A stretch of 64,000 bases of DNA from assembly GCA_025362395.1 (NCBI GenBank), contig JANYGK010000053.1, positions 1 through 64,000 on the forward strand, given 5' to 3'. Source of the DNA: Bacteroidota bacterium (GTDB lineage: Bacteria > Bacteroidota > Bacteroidia > B-17B0 > Aurantibacillaceae). How positions within the stretch are numbered: position 1 is the stretch's first letter; every line of letters begins with the position of its first letter. The notes under the pieces were generated by a model. It did not search any database, was not told where the DNA came from, and worked only from the letters and a program-made list of their open reading frames with translations. The translations under genes and the position numbers were made by a program. Shown in pieces: positions 42,949-51,972 of this stretch.

Positions 42949-44380
42949 TTTTAGGTTTTGGTTTATGGTTATGTACCGGTTTTTTATGCTGAGGGTTCGG
43001 GTTTTGAGATTTTGGCTGCCCTTGTGGACTATTTTTTTGAGGAGGCTGTTTTAAATTTTTGTTATGCTGAGGTTGTTGCAGTTTATTTTGTGTATTCTGT
43101 TCAGGTTTGGCCTGGTTAGCGTGTGGCTTGTGTTGAGGCCTGTCATGTTTTTTTGGTTGTTGATTAGGATCAATATTTTCATCGACCTGCTCAGTTCCTG
43201 CCAAATTTTTCAGATGAGTATTTTGTCTTTTTTGATTATTGTTTTTTGGTTTGGTGTGCTGTTGTTTTTTTCGGGTATCAAAACGGGTTAAAGAATCCTG
43301 GCCAACCACATTTTCATAATCAGGCTGCTTAACTTCCTGTAGCTCCTTATATTGTTTTGGCTCCAGCAGATCGGCCGGCTTAATATTTTCCGCGTTTAAT
43401 TTAAAAATTTCTTTGGTGCGCTCAATGGATAGTGCATGAAACACATCGGGTTCACTTGTATACGACCACCAAATGATCCGCTTAAAAATATCTGTTTTTT
43501 GATGAAAAGCATATCCTTTTTCAGTAGCCAGTTTTTTATTATCAATTTCCGGAAACTCCTTTAAAGCGTCCATATAGCTGTCGAGCTCATAATTTAAGCA
43601 GCATTTTAATTTACCGCATTGTCCTGCCAGCTTTAAAGGGTTTAAAGAGAGTTGCTGGTAACGAGCCGCAGAGGTAGTAACTGTTCTAAAATCATTTAAC
43701 CAAGTTGAGCAACATAGCTCCCTGCCACATGAGCCTATCGCCCCAAGCCTTGCCGCTTCCTGCCTTGCACCAATCTGGCGCATTTCTATCCGCACCTTAA
43801 ATTCATCAGCCATTACTTTAATCAGTTCCCTGAAATCGACCCGGCCGTTTGCAGTGTAATAAAATACCGCTTTACTTTTATCGCCTTGGTATTCCACATC
43901 GCTTATCTTCATTTGTAAGCCAAGCTTAAGGGCCAGCGTGCGGGCCTTGTACATCGTTTCCACTTCCAGGCTTTGGGCTTCGCGCCATTTGTCAATGTCC
44001 TGCTGTTTGGCTTTACGGTATATTTTTTTTATTTCCTCGCTGTCATAACTTACGTTCTTCTTCTTCAGTTGAAGCCTTACCAATTCCCCGGTAATGGAAA
44101 CCACACCAATATCATGACCGGGTGATGATTCTACAGCCACTACATCGCCTACGTGTAATGATAAATTATTGACGTTCTTAAAAAATTCTTTACGCGAATT
44201 TTTAAACCGGATCTCTAAAACATCGCAGGGTACCTGTCCTTCCGGCAGGCTCATATTGCCCAGCCAATCAAACACATTAAGCTTATTACATCCGCCCCCT
44301 GTTCCGCAGGAACCGTTATTATTACACCCTTTCGGAATTCCGCTATTATCCTGCCCCGTAGAGCAACTTGTACAAGACAT
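42926..44380 (-). CDS. ricT: RicT-like PSP1-domain protein with low-complexity tail
   Basis: 484 aa. The PSP1 C-terminal domain occupies about residues 60-270. Conserved cysteines (CGRELCCSTWL, CGKLKCCLNYEL) match the RicT/YaaT family, which in Bacillus forms an Fe-S complex (RicA-F-T) affecting RNA processing. An extra N-terminal Cys-rich segment (CTSCSTG, CNNNGSCGTGGGCN) may hold another cluster. From about residue 370 the tail is Gln/Asn/Lys/Pro/His-rich and looks disordered. Coupled with gldH. Confidence 0.8.
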   Translation of the reverse strand: MSCTSCSTGQDNSGIPKGCNNNGSCGTGGGCNKLNVFDWLGNMSLPEGQVPCDVLEIRFKNSRKEFFKNVNNLSLHVGDVVAVESSPGHDIGVVSITGELVRLQLKKKNVSYDSEEIKKIYRKAKQQDIDKWREAQSLEVETMYKARTLALKLGLQMKISDVEYQGDKSKAVFYYTANGRVDFRELIKVMADEFKVRIEMRQIGARQEAARLGAIGSCGRELCCSTWLNDFRTVTTSAARYQQLSLNPLKLAGQCGKLKCCLNYELDSYMDALKEFPEIDNKKLATEKGYAFHQKTDIFKRIIWWSYTSEPDVFHALSIERTKEIFKLNAENIKPADLLEPKQYKELQEVKQPDYENVVGQDSLTRFDTRKKQQHTKPKNNNQKRQNTHLKNLAGTEQVDENIDPNQQPKKHDRPQHKPHANQAKPEQNTQNKLQQPQHNKNLKQPPQKNSPQGQPKSQNPNPQHKKPVHNHKPKPKNDGGDKA

Positions 44381-44578
44381 ATCTATTTATATAGTTCAAA
44401 ACCATATTCTAAATTTTAATTTAGAGTATAAATTTATGAAGGTTAAACACTAATTGGCCCTCTTTAAAAAAGAGTTGCATAAATATACTTAATTTTACAG
44501 GAATATTTTTTCCTATGTAACATTGTTATAAAGGATTGGTTTTTTATATTTTAGTGTTACTTATTTAGCAAAATAATT

Positions 44579-45328
44579 ATGATCGCATGTATTACAGGAG
44601 CCACGTCAGGCATAGGTAAAGCAACCGCATTAATCTTCGCGGAAAACAACTATGACCTTATTATTACGGGAAGGCGAGCCGAACGGTTGCAGGAATTAAA
44701 AAACGAAATAATAAATAAGTACCGCGTAAAAGTGGTGGATCTGTGTTTTGACATAAGAGATGAACAGCAGGTAAAAAATGCCGTAAATACATTACCGGGC
44801 GAATTTAGCCGGATAGATGTGTTAGTTAATAATGCCGGGTTAGCAGCAGGGTTGGCTCCAATACAAGACGGACAAATTGCTCATTGGGAGCAAATGATAG
44901 ATACAAACATTAAAGGTTTATTGTACATGTCAAAACATGTTGCTAATATAATGATCCCCAATAAAAAAGGACATATTATAAATATAGGGTCTGTTGCGGG
45001 TAAAGAAGTGTATGCAAACGGAAATGTATATTGTGCTACCAAGCATGCCGTAGATGCTTTAAACAAAGGCATGAGAATAGATCTTCTCCCGCATAATATA
45101 AGAGTGTCTGCCGTTAACCCGGGCATGGTGGAAACAGAATTTAGCATAGTACGTTTTGAAGGTGATGAGGAGCGGGCAAAAAAAGTATATGAAAACATTG
45201 TGCCCTTAAAACCGGAAGATATTGCGGAAACCATTTATTGGATAGCTTCCCGGCCTGCCCACGTAAATATTAACGACATTTTAATTATGCCGACCATCCA
45301 GGCAAATGCCACTACAATTTTGAGGTAA
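44579..45328 (+). CDS. SDR family oxidoreductase (YdfG-like)
   Basis: 249 aa, complete classical SDR. TGATSGIGKA (NADP-binding), NNAG, catalytic Ser in IGSVAG, YxxxK as YCATK, and PGMVET after the catalytic site. The Arg in TGRRAERL favours NADP. Closest in appearance to the YdfG group acting on serine and 3-hydroxy acids; the true substrate is not known. A TTG-19 bp-TATATTTT promoter candidate lies upstream (44523-44552). Confidence 0.82.
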   Translation: MIACITGATSGIGKATALIFAENNYDLIITGRRAERLQELKNEIINKYRVKVVDLCFDIRDEQQVKNAVNTLPGEFSRIDVLVNNAGLAAGLAPIQDGQIAHWEQMIDTNIKGLLYMSKHVANIMIPNKKGHIINIGSVAGKEVYANGNVYCATKHAVDALNKGMRIDLLPHNIRVSAVNPGMVETEFSIVRFEGDEERAKKVYENIVPLKPEDIAETIYWIASRPAHVNINDILIMPTIQANATTILR

Positions 45329-45381
45329 ATAATATAATCGAGTATTAGTTATTTCAAATGTGCAACTCATCTCTTATCCTA

Positions 45382-45945
45382 TTACTTTCCTTCAATCCAA
45401 TTGACGATTTTTTTGCAGTCGGGACTTTTAAAGGAAACAACGTGGCCTACTAAAAAACCGTTTTCATCGATCATGTATTTTTGAAAATTCCATTTAACGG
45501 AACTGTTTTCAACGCCGTTTTTTTCTTTAGAAGTAAGCCATTTATAAATGCCGGCAGCGTTGTCTCCTTTAACGTCTGTTTTTTCCATCATAGGAAATGT
45601 TACACCGTAATTTTTGGTACAAAACGATTTAATTTCGGTTCCTGAGCCGGGGTCTTGGTTTCCAAACTGGTTGCAAGGGAAACCGATAATAGCAAAATTC
45701 TTATCCTTATACTTTTCAAATAAAGCTTCCAGGTGTTCAAACTGGGGAGTAAAACCGCATTTGCTCGCCGTGTTTACCACCAATATTTTTTTTCCTTTCA
45801 GAGAAGAAAAATCAAATTCCGTTCCTTCAATGGTATTTACCTTAAAACCATATATAGTGGAGGTTGGAGTGCCTTTAAGTTTAAAAAAAGAAAACATCAT
45901 AAATGAAGCGCTAATTATAATAAATATAATAATTGTTTTACTCAT
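45382..45945 (-). CDS. Glutathione peroxidase family protein
   Basis: 187 aa. An N-terminal hydrophobic anchor or signal peptide (about residues 1-20), then NTASKCGFTPQ (peroxidatic Cys), GFPCNQFGNQDPG and VKWNFQKYMI: the complete Cys-type GPx signature with catalytic Cys, Gln, Trp and Asn. Bacterial members reduce hydroperoxides, usually with thioredoxin as donor. It is probably attached to the periplasmic face of the inner membrane. Converges with the SDR gene. Confidence 0.88.
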   Translation of the reverse strand: MSKTIIIFIIISASFMMFSFFKLKGTPTSTIYGFKVNTIEGTEFDFSSLKGKKILVVNTASKCGFTPQFEHLEALFEKYKDKNFAIIGFPCNQFGNQDPGSGTEIKSFCTKNYGVTFPMMEKTDVKGDNAAGIYKWLTSKEKNGVENSSVKWNFQKYMIDENGFLVGHVVSFKSPDCKKIVNWIEGK

Positions 45946-45970
45946 TTTAAATAAACTTTTAGAATAATTA

Positions 45971-46002
45971 TTGTAATAATAAGAAAAAAATCACTACGTT
46001 TG
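45971..46002 (+). promoter_or_regulatory. Promoter of the T9SS adhesin gene
   Basis: TTG (45971-45973), 21 bp, TACGTTTG (45995-46002): a full -7 match. The predicted start is about 30 nt before the ATG at 46037. Confidence 0.6.
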
Positions 46003-46036
46003 AAATTACATGATTTTTAATACCCTCACTAATACT

Positions 46037-49000
46037 ATGAAAAAATTATATCCTATTCTATTAATTTTGTTTAGCACAATTACAGTTATAAATGCTCAAA
46101 CGATACTTTTATCTACACAAAGTTACCAAAATTTAAAGCAAAAAGGGCAACTGGTTTTCGGTGTTAATTATAAGTTTATAAATTCTCCCAACAGTTCTCA
46201 TACTACAGCTAATGTTTCAACCGCCGCTAATCCGTTAAGTATTCAAAACCTGCCTGTAGCTAAAACTACTACAACCGCCGCAGGGCCATGTGCTTGTTAT
46301 GTGCCTATAGACCCTACTTTTTCGGTAGTTCCATTCGATTTTCAAACCCCGCCGGATTATAGAAATGATGATGCTACAACAACTTCAATCCCATTAGGGT
46401 TTAATTTTTGTTTTTACGGTACAACATTTACTTCTTGTTTTATTAATAATAATGGAAATATTTCTTTTGGAGCAGGGTATACTCCTTTTAGTTCAACAGG
46501 TTTTCCTTCCGGCGCTGTAAGTATGATTGCTCCCTTTTGGGCCGATGTAGATACACAGTCTCCTCTCAGTGGCTTGGTATATTATAAAAAAACGCCGACG
46601 GCTTTAATAGTAAAGTGGAAAGATGTAGGTTACTATAGCTCACACGGGGATAAATTAAACGATTTTCAATTGATTATTACAGACGGAACAGATCCCCTGT
46701 TACCGAACGGCAATAATGTGGCATTTTGTTATGGAGATATGCAATGGACTACCGGAGATGTATCCCCTCCGGGTAACGTTGGCGGATTTGGCGGAATAGC
46801 TTCTACAGTTGGTGTAAATAAAGGGGATGGAACAAATTTTATTCAAATTGGAAGATTTAATCTTAATAATTCAGCTTATGACGGGCCTTATGGCTTGAAT
46901 GACGGTGTTAACTTTTTGGATAACAAATCTTATTTTTTTAATACCTGTGGTACAAATAATAATTTACCGCCTATTGTTCAGGATGCTACAGGTGGTGGCT
47001 CTGCCTGCGGCGATACAATAAGGATTTGTGCTTTGGGCGATACACTGGTTTATACCACAAGTTTTCTGGCACCTGAAAATAATCAAACTATTACAGTTAC
47101 GGGAAGCGCGCCAACATTAGGTTCGAGTTTTGTTCCTTTAGGAGTAACCACTACAACGGCAGGTATTACAACTTATGCCTGGATGGTTGTTGCCAGCCCA
47201 ACGGTTACAGGCGTGCATACGGTTATAATTACAGGTACAGATAACGGCAGTCCTCCTCTTGCTTCATCGGCCACATATTATATAAAAATTCAAAATATTG
47301 CTATTCCTCATCCAACTCTCTCTTTAGCGCCTGCTACCGGGAGTATATGTGCAACCCCTGGTGGCACCATAACGTTAACAAACTGTTCAGCTTATGATAA
47401 TGTGTATTGGAGCAACGGTACAAGCGGCTGTTCAACAATTGCAAATGTAACAGGAGTTTATTTTGTAACAGTCAGTAAGTTGGGTTGTTATAAATCATCA
47501 TCCGATACAATCGGCGTATATCCAAATCCTATTCCTGTAGTTACAGGCCCTCTTAATTACTGCCCCCCGGCACTAAGCACAACCCTTGCTTTAGCTCCGC
47601 CGTTAACAGGTATGGCAGCATACAGCACATATACCTGGACACCGGGAGTTATAAATACTTCAACAGCCTCACTAACGGGAACACCAATAGGCACGCAGTA
47701 TACAGTAGCTGTTACGGATGCTAACGGGTGTAAAGGACAAAGCAGTTTTACGGTATCATCAGGCTCACCAACAGTTGGTATTACAGCTAATCCGCTTTCT
47801 ATATGCGGTACGGGTTCATCTACTTTAACGGCCAGTATTACAGGCGCTACAAGTTATAGCTGGTCAAACGGTGGAACAGGGCAATCCACTACAGTTAATG
47901 TTGGTGGCGTATACAGCTTAACGGTAACAAATGCTAACTGTGTATCTACGCAAACCGTTAATGTAAATATTTCACCTACACCAACAGTTATTATTACACC
48001 GTCCATTACATTATGTGCCGGCAGCACAGGAACTGTTGCCGTAGTTTCTTTTAATCCTTCAGGAGGGTCGTACACTTATACATGGAGTACTGGAGTGCAT
48101 ACACCAACCGTTTTAGTAAATGCGGATACACTCATTTCTTTAGTTGTAACCAATACAGTAACAGGCTGCATCAGCGATACTTCAAACATCTGTACAGTTT
48201 CAGTGTCCTCTAACCCGGCGCCAAATTTTATTATTTCAGGACCGTTTAATTACTGTCCGCCTGTCACAAGTACGGTTTTAAATATATTACCTCCTTTTAC
48301 AGGAATGCCTGCATATAGCACCTATAGTTGGACCCCGGGAGCAATTACCACATCCTCTGCCAATTTAACCGGGCCTACAGACTACACCGTCACAGTAACA
48401 GATGTAAATGGATGTTTTGCCAGCCAGGCCTTTACGGTGTCAAATACCAGTCCTACATTAGCTGTTACAGCTAACCCTGTATCCATCTGTGGCACAACGG
48501 CTTCTACGTTAACGCCTTCCATTTTAGGAGCAACAAGTTACAGCTGGTCAACAGGTGCAACTACCGAAACCATAAGTGTTACTTCAAGCGGTACCTATTC
48601 AGTTCATGTCGTTGCTAATAATTGCACGGCAAACGCTTCAGTAAGCGTTACTATTAATCCTACACCCACAGTTACCATCCCCCCTAATTTAGGAATTTGC
48701 TCGGGCGCAGCTGCTACAGTCACACCTATATCCATTACCCCTGCGGGGGTATATACCTATACATGGAGTAACGGGTCGCATGCAACTTCACAAACTATTA
48801 CAACGCCTACGGTATTAACGCTGCAAATTACAAATACGGCAACAGGCTGCAGCGCAATATCTAACCCCTGTACAATAGTAGTAGCAACAAACCCCGCGGT
48901 ATCTTTATCAGGCGCGCCGGTCGTTTTTTGTGAAGGATTAAATGCTATATTAACTCCAACTGTAACAGGCGGCACGCCGGCTTATTCTTATTTTTGGACA

Positions 49001-49858
49001 CCTTCTTCTTTAGGCAACGGCTCAACGGCCACTACTCCTAATGTAGGAACATACTCTGTTTTGGTAAGAGATCAAAATTTATGTAAGGGAAGTGCGACAG
49101 TTTCAACCGTAAAATCAAATCCTTCTGTAGTGTTGTCATCACCTGATTTGGTTATTTGTCCCCGTGAGTGTTCAAAAATTAAAGCTGTAGGAACTTCTTC
49201 CTACCCTCCGTTTACATATTCTTGGTCAAATAACCCCGCTTCTACACGTGATACAACATCTGCCTGTGTTATTGGAACCGTAACAGTTACAGCTACTGAT
49301 GCTCAAGGCTGTGTGGCAAGAAATGTTATTACTGTAACAGCCGATATATCTCCTGTGGCGAGCTTCACCTATTCTCCTTTATCACCCGTAGCTGCGGGCC
49401 AGTCTATTAATTTCACCAGTACTTCTACTATTCCTTCAGGATCTATTACAAGTACTACTTGGACTTTTGGTGAAGGAACCGGAACAAGCGGAACTACTGC
49501 AACTCACGCTTATGCAAGTGTTGGTTCTTATACGGTAACGCTTACAGTAACAGGTTCTGCGGGTTGCTTAGATGCAGCAACAACTGTTATTGTGGTTAAT
49601 GCTACGCTTGTAATACCTAACGTTATTACACCTAACGGCGACGGTGCTAACGACTTCCTGAAATTCAGATATTTAGAAAGCTTCGGAAATAATAACTTAA
49701 CCGTATTTAACCGTTGGGGAACAAAAATATTTGAACAGGATAATTATAAAAACGATTGGAATGGCGGCGGACATGTAGATGGAACTTATTTCTTTATTTT
49801 AAGTGTACCTGGCGCAACCCCTAACGTTTATAAAGGATACTTCCAATTGATACGATAA
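46037..49858 (+). CDS. Secreted adhesin with T9SS type-B (gliding-motility) C-terminal domain
   Basis: 1273 aa from the ATG at 46037, which gives a clean signal peptide (MKKLYPILLILF..NAQ); the track start adds nine residues. After about 300 residues of a nidogen-like beta domain (PFWADVDTQ, VKWKDVGYY) come Ig/PKD-like beta modules. Among them is a 231-residue superunit (NYCPP..TYTWTPG..VTDANGC) present twice in tandem. A PKD domain (SFTYSPLSPVAAGQS) precedes the C-terminal sorting domain (VITPNGDGANDFLKF, VFNRWG, GTYFFIL). T9SS should place it on the surface; likely adhesion or gliding role. Confidence 0.85.
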   Translation: MKKLYPILLILFSTITVINAQTILLSTQSYQNLKQKGQLVFGVNYKFINSPNSSHTTANVSTAANPLSIQNLPVAKTTTTAAGPCACYVPIDPTFSVVPFDFQTPPDYRNDDATTTSIPLGFNFCFYGTTFTSCFINNNGNISFGAGYTPFSSTGFPSGAVSMIAPFWADVDTQSPLSGLVYYKKTPTALIVKWKDVGYYSSHGDKLNDFQLIITDGTDPLLPNGNNVAFCYGDMQWTTGDVSPPGNVGGFGGIASTVGVNKGDGTNFIQIGRFNLNNSAYDGPYGLNDGVNFLDNKSYFFNTCGTNNNLPPIVQDATGGGSACGDTIRICALGDTLVYTTSFLAPENNQTITVTGSAPTLGSSFVPLGVTTTTAGITTYAWMVVASPTVTGVHTVIITGTDNGSPPLASSATYYIKIQNIAIPHPTLSLAPATGSICATPGGTITLTNCSAYDNVYWSNGTSGCSTIANVTGVYFVTVSKLGCYKSSSDTIGVYPNPIPVVTGPLNYCPPALSTTLALAPPLTGMAAYSTYTWTPGVINTSTASLTGTPIGTQYTVAVTDANGCKGQSSFTVSSGSPTVGITANPLSICGTGSSTLTASITGATSYSWSNGGTGQSTTVNVGGVYSLTVTNANCVSTQTVNVNISPTPTVIITPSITLCAGSTGTVAVVSFNPSGGSYTYTWSTGVHTPTVLVNADTLISLVVTNTVTGCISDTSNICTVSVSSNPAPNFIISGPFNYCPPVTSTVLNILPPFTGMPAYSTYSWTPGAITTSSANLTGPTDYTVTVTDVNGCFASQAFTVSNTSPTLAVTANPVSICGTTASTLTPSILGATSYSWSTGATTETISVTSSGTYSVHVVANNCTANASVSVTINPTPTVTIPPNLGICSGAAATVTPISITPAGVYTYTWSNGSHATSQTITTPTVLTLQITNTATGCSAISNPCTIVVATNPAVSLSGAPVVFCEGLNAILTPTVTGGTPAYSYFWTPSSLGNGSTATTPNVGTYSVLVRDQNLCKGSATVSTVKSNPSVVLSSPDLVICPRECSKIKAVGTSSYPPFTYSWSNNPASTRDTTSACVIGTVTVTATDAQGCVARNVITVTADISPVASFTYSPLSPVAAGQSINFTSTSTIPSGSITSTTWTFGEGTGTSGTTATHAYASVGSYTVTLTVTGSAGCLDAATTVIVVNATLVIPNVITPNGDGANDFLKFRYLESFGNNNLTVFNRWGTKIFEQDNYKNDWNGGGHVDGTYFFILSVPGATPNVYKGYFQLIR

Positions 49859-49860
49859 AA

Positions 49861-49901
49861 TTGTGATTTTGACTATTTGGGTGTAAATTTGCGCCCAAAT
49901 G
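49861..49901 (+). promoter_or_regulatory. ccm operon promoter with perfect dyad; likely leaderless
   Basis: TTG (49861-49863), exactly 20 bp, TAAATTTG (49884-49891), then the ccmB ATG at 49899, so the transcript probably starts at or within a few bases of the start codon. A 9-bp inverted repeat, ATTTGGGTG / CGCCCAAAT (49875-49883 and 49892-49900; one G-T pair), has the whole -7 element as its loop: a candidate operator. Confidence 0.65.
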
Positions 49902-50558
49902 TCAAAGCAACAATTAACAGCTCTTATTAAGAAAGAATTTGTATTGGAATTCCGGCAAAAATCAACCCTTGCCGGAATTGCTGTTTATATTATTGCCACT
50001 GTTTTTATTTCTGCACTGTCATTCAAAAAAATTATTCACCCTATAGTCTGGAATGCCCTGTTTTGGGTCATCTTCATGTTTATTGCCGTAAACGTATCAA
50101 GCAAAAGCTTTACGCAGGAAACCAAAGGAAAAGGCTTATACAATTACATCTATTATAATGCGAGGCAATTTATATTAAGTAAAATACTTTATAATATGCT
50201 GCTCATGTCGGTATTAAGTGTATTTACTTTTTTCTTTTATTCCTGGTTTGTCGGCAGTATGGTAGAAGACCTGCCATTGTTTTTAATAGTATTGATATTT
50301 AGCTCCACCGCTTTTTCAGGGGTGTTAAGTTTAATGAGTGCCATCGCTTCAAAAGCGGGAAATAACATGAGCCTGATGGCTATTTTAAGCTTTCCGGTAT
50401 TAATGCCGTTATTATTGGTTTCTATTAAGCTTAGTAAAAATGCCATAGACGGCTTGGCCTGGAGTGTAAGCGCAAATTACTTATTGGTTTTAATCATGCT
50501 AAATTTTGTTGTAATTACATTGGCAACACTATTATTTAACTACCTTTGGCGCGAATGA
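49899..50558 (+). CDS. ccmB: Heme exporter protein CcmB
   Basis: 219 aa with six transmembrane segments; the N-terminal ALIKKEFVLEFRQK and the FFYSWFVGSM region match CcmB. It is the permease partner of CcmA in the system that loads heme for c-type cytochrome maturation. ccmA is not in the window. The stop overlaps the ccmC ATG (ATGA). First gene of a five-gene operon. Confidence 0.88.
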   Translation: MSKQQLTALIKKEFVLEFRQKSTLAGIAVYIIATVFISALSFKKIIHPIVWNALFWVIFMFIAVNVSSKSFTQETKGKGLYNYIYYNARQFILSKILYNMLLMSVLSVFTFFFYSWFVGSMVEDLPLFLIVLIFSSTAFSGVLSLMSAIASKAGNNMSLMAILSFPVLMPLLLVSIKLSKNAIDGLAWSVSANYLLVLIMLNFVVITLATLLFNYLWRE

Positions 50559-51217
50559 TAAAGTGGTGGAAAATATTGGCAGCATTGATTATCGTCTACA
50601 CATTAATATGGGGAATGCTGGGGCCTGTTCCAAAATTAAATATATTATACGAAACCATTCGTAATGTATATTACCATGTGCCAATTTGGTTTGCTATGCT
50701 GTTTCAAATGGGCTTTTCGGTGGTATGTGCCGTTAACTATTTATACAAAAGCGATTTAAGATCTGATCTTATAAGTGAACAAGCCGCACAGGTTGGTTTA
50801 TTTTTTAGTCTGCCCGGTTTGTTAACAGGTTGCATGTGGGCCAAATTTACATGGGGCACCTGGTGGACATTTCAAGACCCGAAACTGAACGGGGTTGCCA
50901 TTGCAATACTGATTTATCTTGCTTATTTTATTTTAAGAAGCTCTATAACCGACGAATTAAAGCGCGCGCGCATCTCCGCAGTATATAATATTTTTGCATT
51001 TGTTATGATGTTTGTTTTCATAATGATCTTACCAAGGCTCACAGATTCATTACATCCCGGGAACGGTAATAATCCTGCATTCGGAAAATACGATCTCGAC
51101 AATCACATGCGCATGGTATTTTATCCTGCTATTATCGGTTGGATCTTATTAAGCTTATGGATTTTGGATATTAAAAAACGAATTTCCATTTTAAAATATA
51201 ATGCAGAAAATGAATAA
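50555..51217 (+). CDS. ccmC: Heme-handling protein CcmC
   Basis: 220 aa from the ATG at 50555; the track's TTG start lies inside ccmB. Six transmembrane helices, the tryptophan-rich WWD-type motif (WGTWWTFQDPKL) and flanking His residues (YYHVPIWF, DNHMRM) that bind heme. CcmC attaches heme to CcmE. It overlaps ccmB by 4 bp and ccmD by 17 bp. Confidence 0.9.
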   Translation: MIKWWKILAALIIVYTLIWGMLGPVPKLNILYETIRNVYYHVPIWFAMLFQMGFSVVCAVNYLYKSDLRSDLISEQAAQVGLFFSLPGLLTGCMWAKFTWGTWWTFQDPKLNGVAIAILIYLAYFILRSSITDELKRARISAVYNIFAFVMMFVFIMILPRLTDSLHPGNGNNPAFGKYDLDNHMRMVFYPAIIGWILLSLWILDIKKRISILKYNAENE

Positions 51218-51503
51218 AATAATTTACTTAATGGTTTTTGTATTGAGCTCATTTATCGGCTCCGCTCAAGAAATTAATAAACCCGAACCAAACGTTAAGG
51301 ATACTCTTTTAACTAACTTAAAAAATAATGCTTTATCCGAAGCTCAACCGGAGCCTGCTATGGCAGATGCTTTTAGAAGTGAAGGGAAAATTTATGTGGT
51401 TATTGCCGTTTTAGTTATAATTTTTTTATGCATTATAGGGTACTTAATTTACTTAGATGTTAAGTTGAGAAAAATAGAAAACAATACTAAGGAAAAATTG
51501 TAA
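51201..51503 (+). CDS. ccmD: CcmD family protein
   Basis: 100 aa, longer than E. coli CcmD (about 69). Signal-like N-terminal hydrophobic segment, an acidic linker, then a transmembrane helix (KIYVVIAVLVIIFLCIIGYLIYL) followed by the conserved DxKLRKIE end typical of CcmD. It helps release holo-CcmE from CcmC. It overlaps ccmC by 17 bp. Confidence 0.75.
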   Translation: MQKMNKIIYLMVFVLSSFIGSAQEINKPEPNVKDTLLTNLKNNALSEAQPEPAMADAFRSEGKIYVVIAVLVIIFLCIIGYLIYLDVKLRKIENNTKEKL

Positions 51504-51510
51504 TACTTAA

Positions 51511-51558
51511 AAACCTCCGCGATCTCTGCAAAAACTCTTGCGAACTTTGCGGTTAAAA
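51511..51558 (+). repeat. Extragenic 'CTCTGCG' repeat, copy 2
   Basis: CCTCCGCGATCTCTGCAAAAACTCTTGCGAACTTTGCGG (here split by mismatches) followed by TTAAAAT, 9 bp before the ccmE ATG. Same units, orientation and position as the copy at 12701, though inside an operon. Confidence 0.55.
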
Positions 51559-51567
51559 TAAATTAAA

Positions 51568-51957
51568 ATGAAAAAGCTTCACATTGTAGGTATCATCGTT
51601 ATAGCTGTTGCTATCGGTGTTATTTTTACATCCCTTCAAAGCAACGCTTCTTATTCTGATTTTTCGGAGGCATCCCTAAATCCCGATACAGAATACCATG
51701 TAGTGGGTAAGTTAAATAAAACAGTACCCGTTGAGTACGACCCGAAAGTTAATGCTGACGAATGCTCTTTTTTAATGACAGATAATAAAGGTGTTGAAAA
51801 AAGAGTAGTATTGCATAAAAGCGTGCCGCAGGATATGGAAAAATCAGAACAAATTGTTTTGATAGGCAAAATGCAGGCAGGGGAGTTTCACGCTAACGAA
51901 ATTCTAATGAAATGTCCTAGTAAATACAACGACGGGAAACCTCAAATTAAAGCCTAA
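51568..51957 (+). CDS. ccmE: Cytochrome c maturation protein CcmE
   Basis: 129 aa. N-terminal membrane anchor, then an OB-fold domain beginning with YHVVGKLNKTVPVEYDP. It is recognised as CcmE by position and by the VLIGKMQAGEFHANEILMKCPSKY end, where HANEILMKCPSKY is the classical CcmE segment. The usual heme-binding His of HxxxY falls outside a perfect match. It carries heme from CcmC to CcmF in the periplasm. Confidence 0.85.
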   Translation: MKKLHIVGIIVIAVAIGVIFTSLQSNASYSDFSEASLNPDTEYHVVGKLNKTVPVEYDPKVNADECSFLMTDNKGVEKRVVLHKSVPQDMEKSEQIVLIGKMQAGEFHANEILMKCPSKYNDGKPQIKA

Positions 51958-51972
51958 AGGGGCAACAGTAAC

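Noticed and set aside
42779-43291. Hydrophobic + strand ORFs opposite gldH and the ricT tail
   Set aside because: Shadows of low-complexity coding sequence; no start context and no family resemblance.
47536-49350. Repeats considered as a CRISPR array or satellite
   Set aside because: Period is hundreds of bases, the copies are diverged and in frame, and they encode Ig-like modules.
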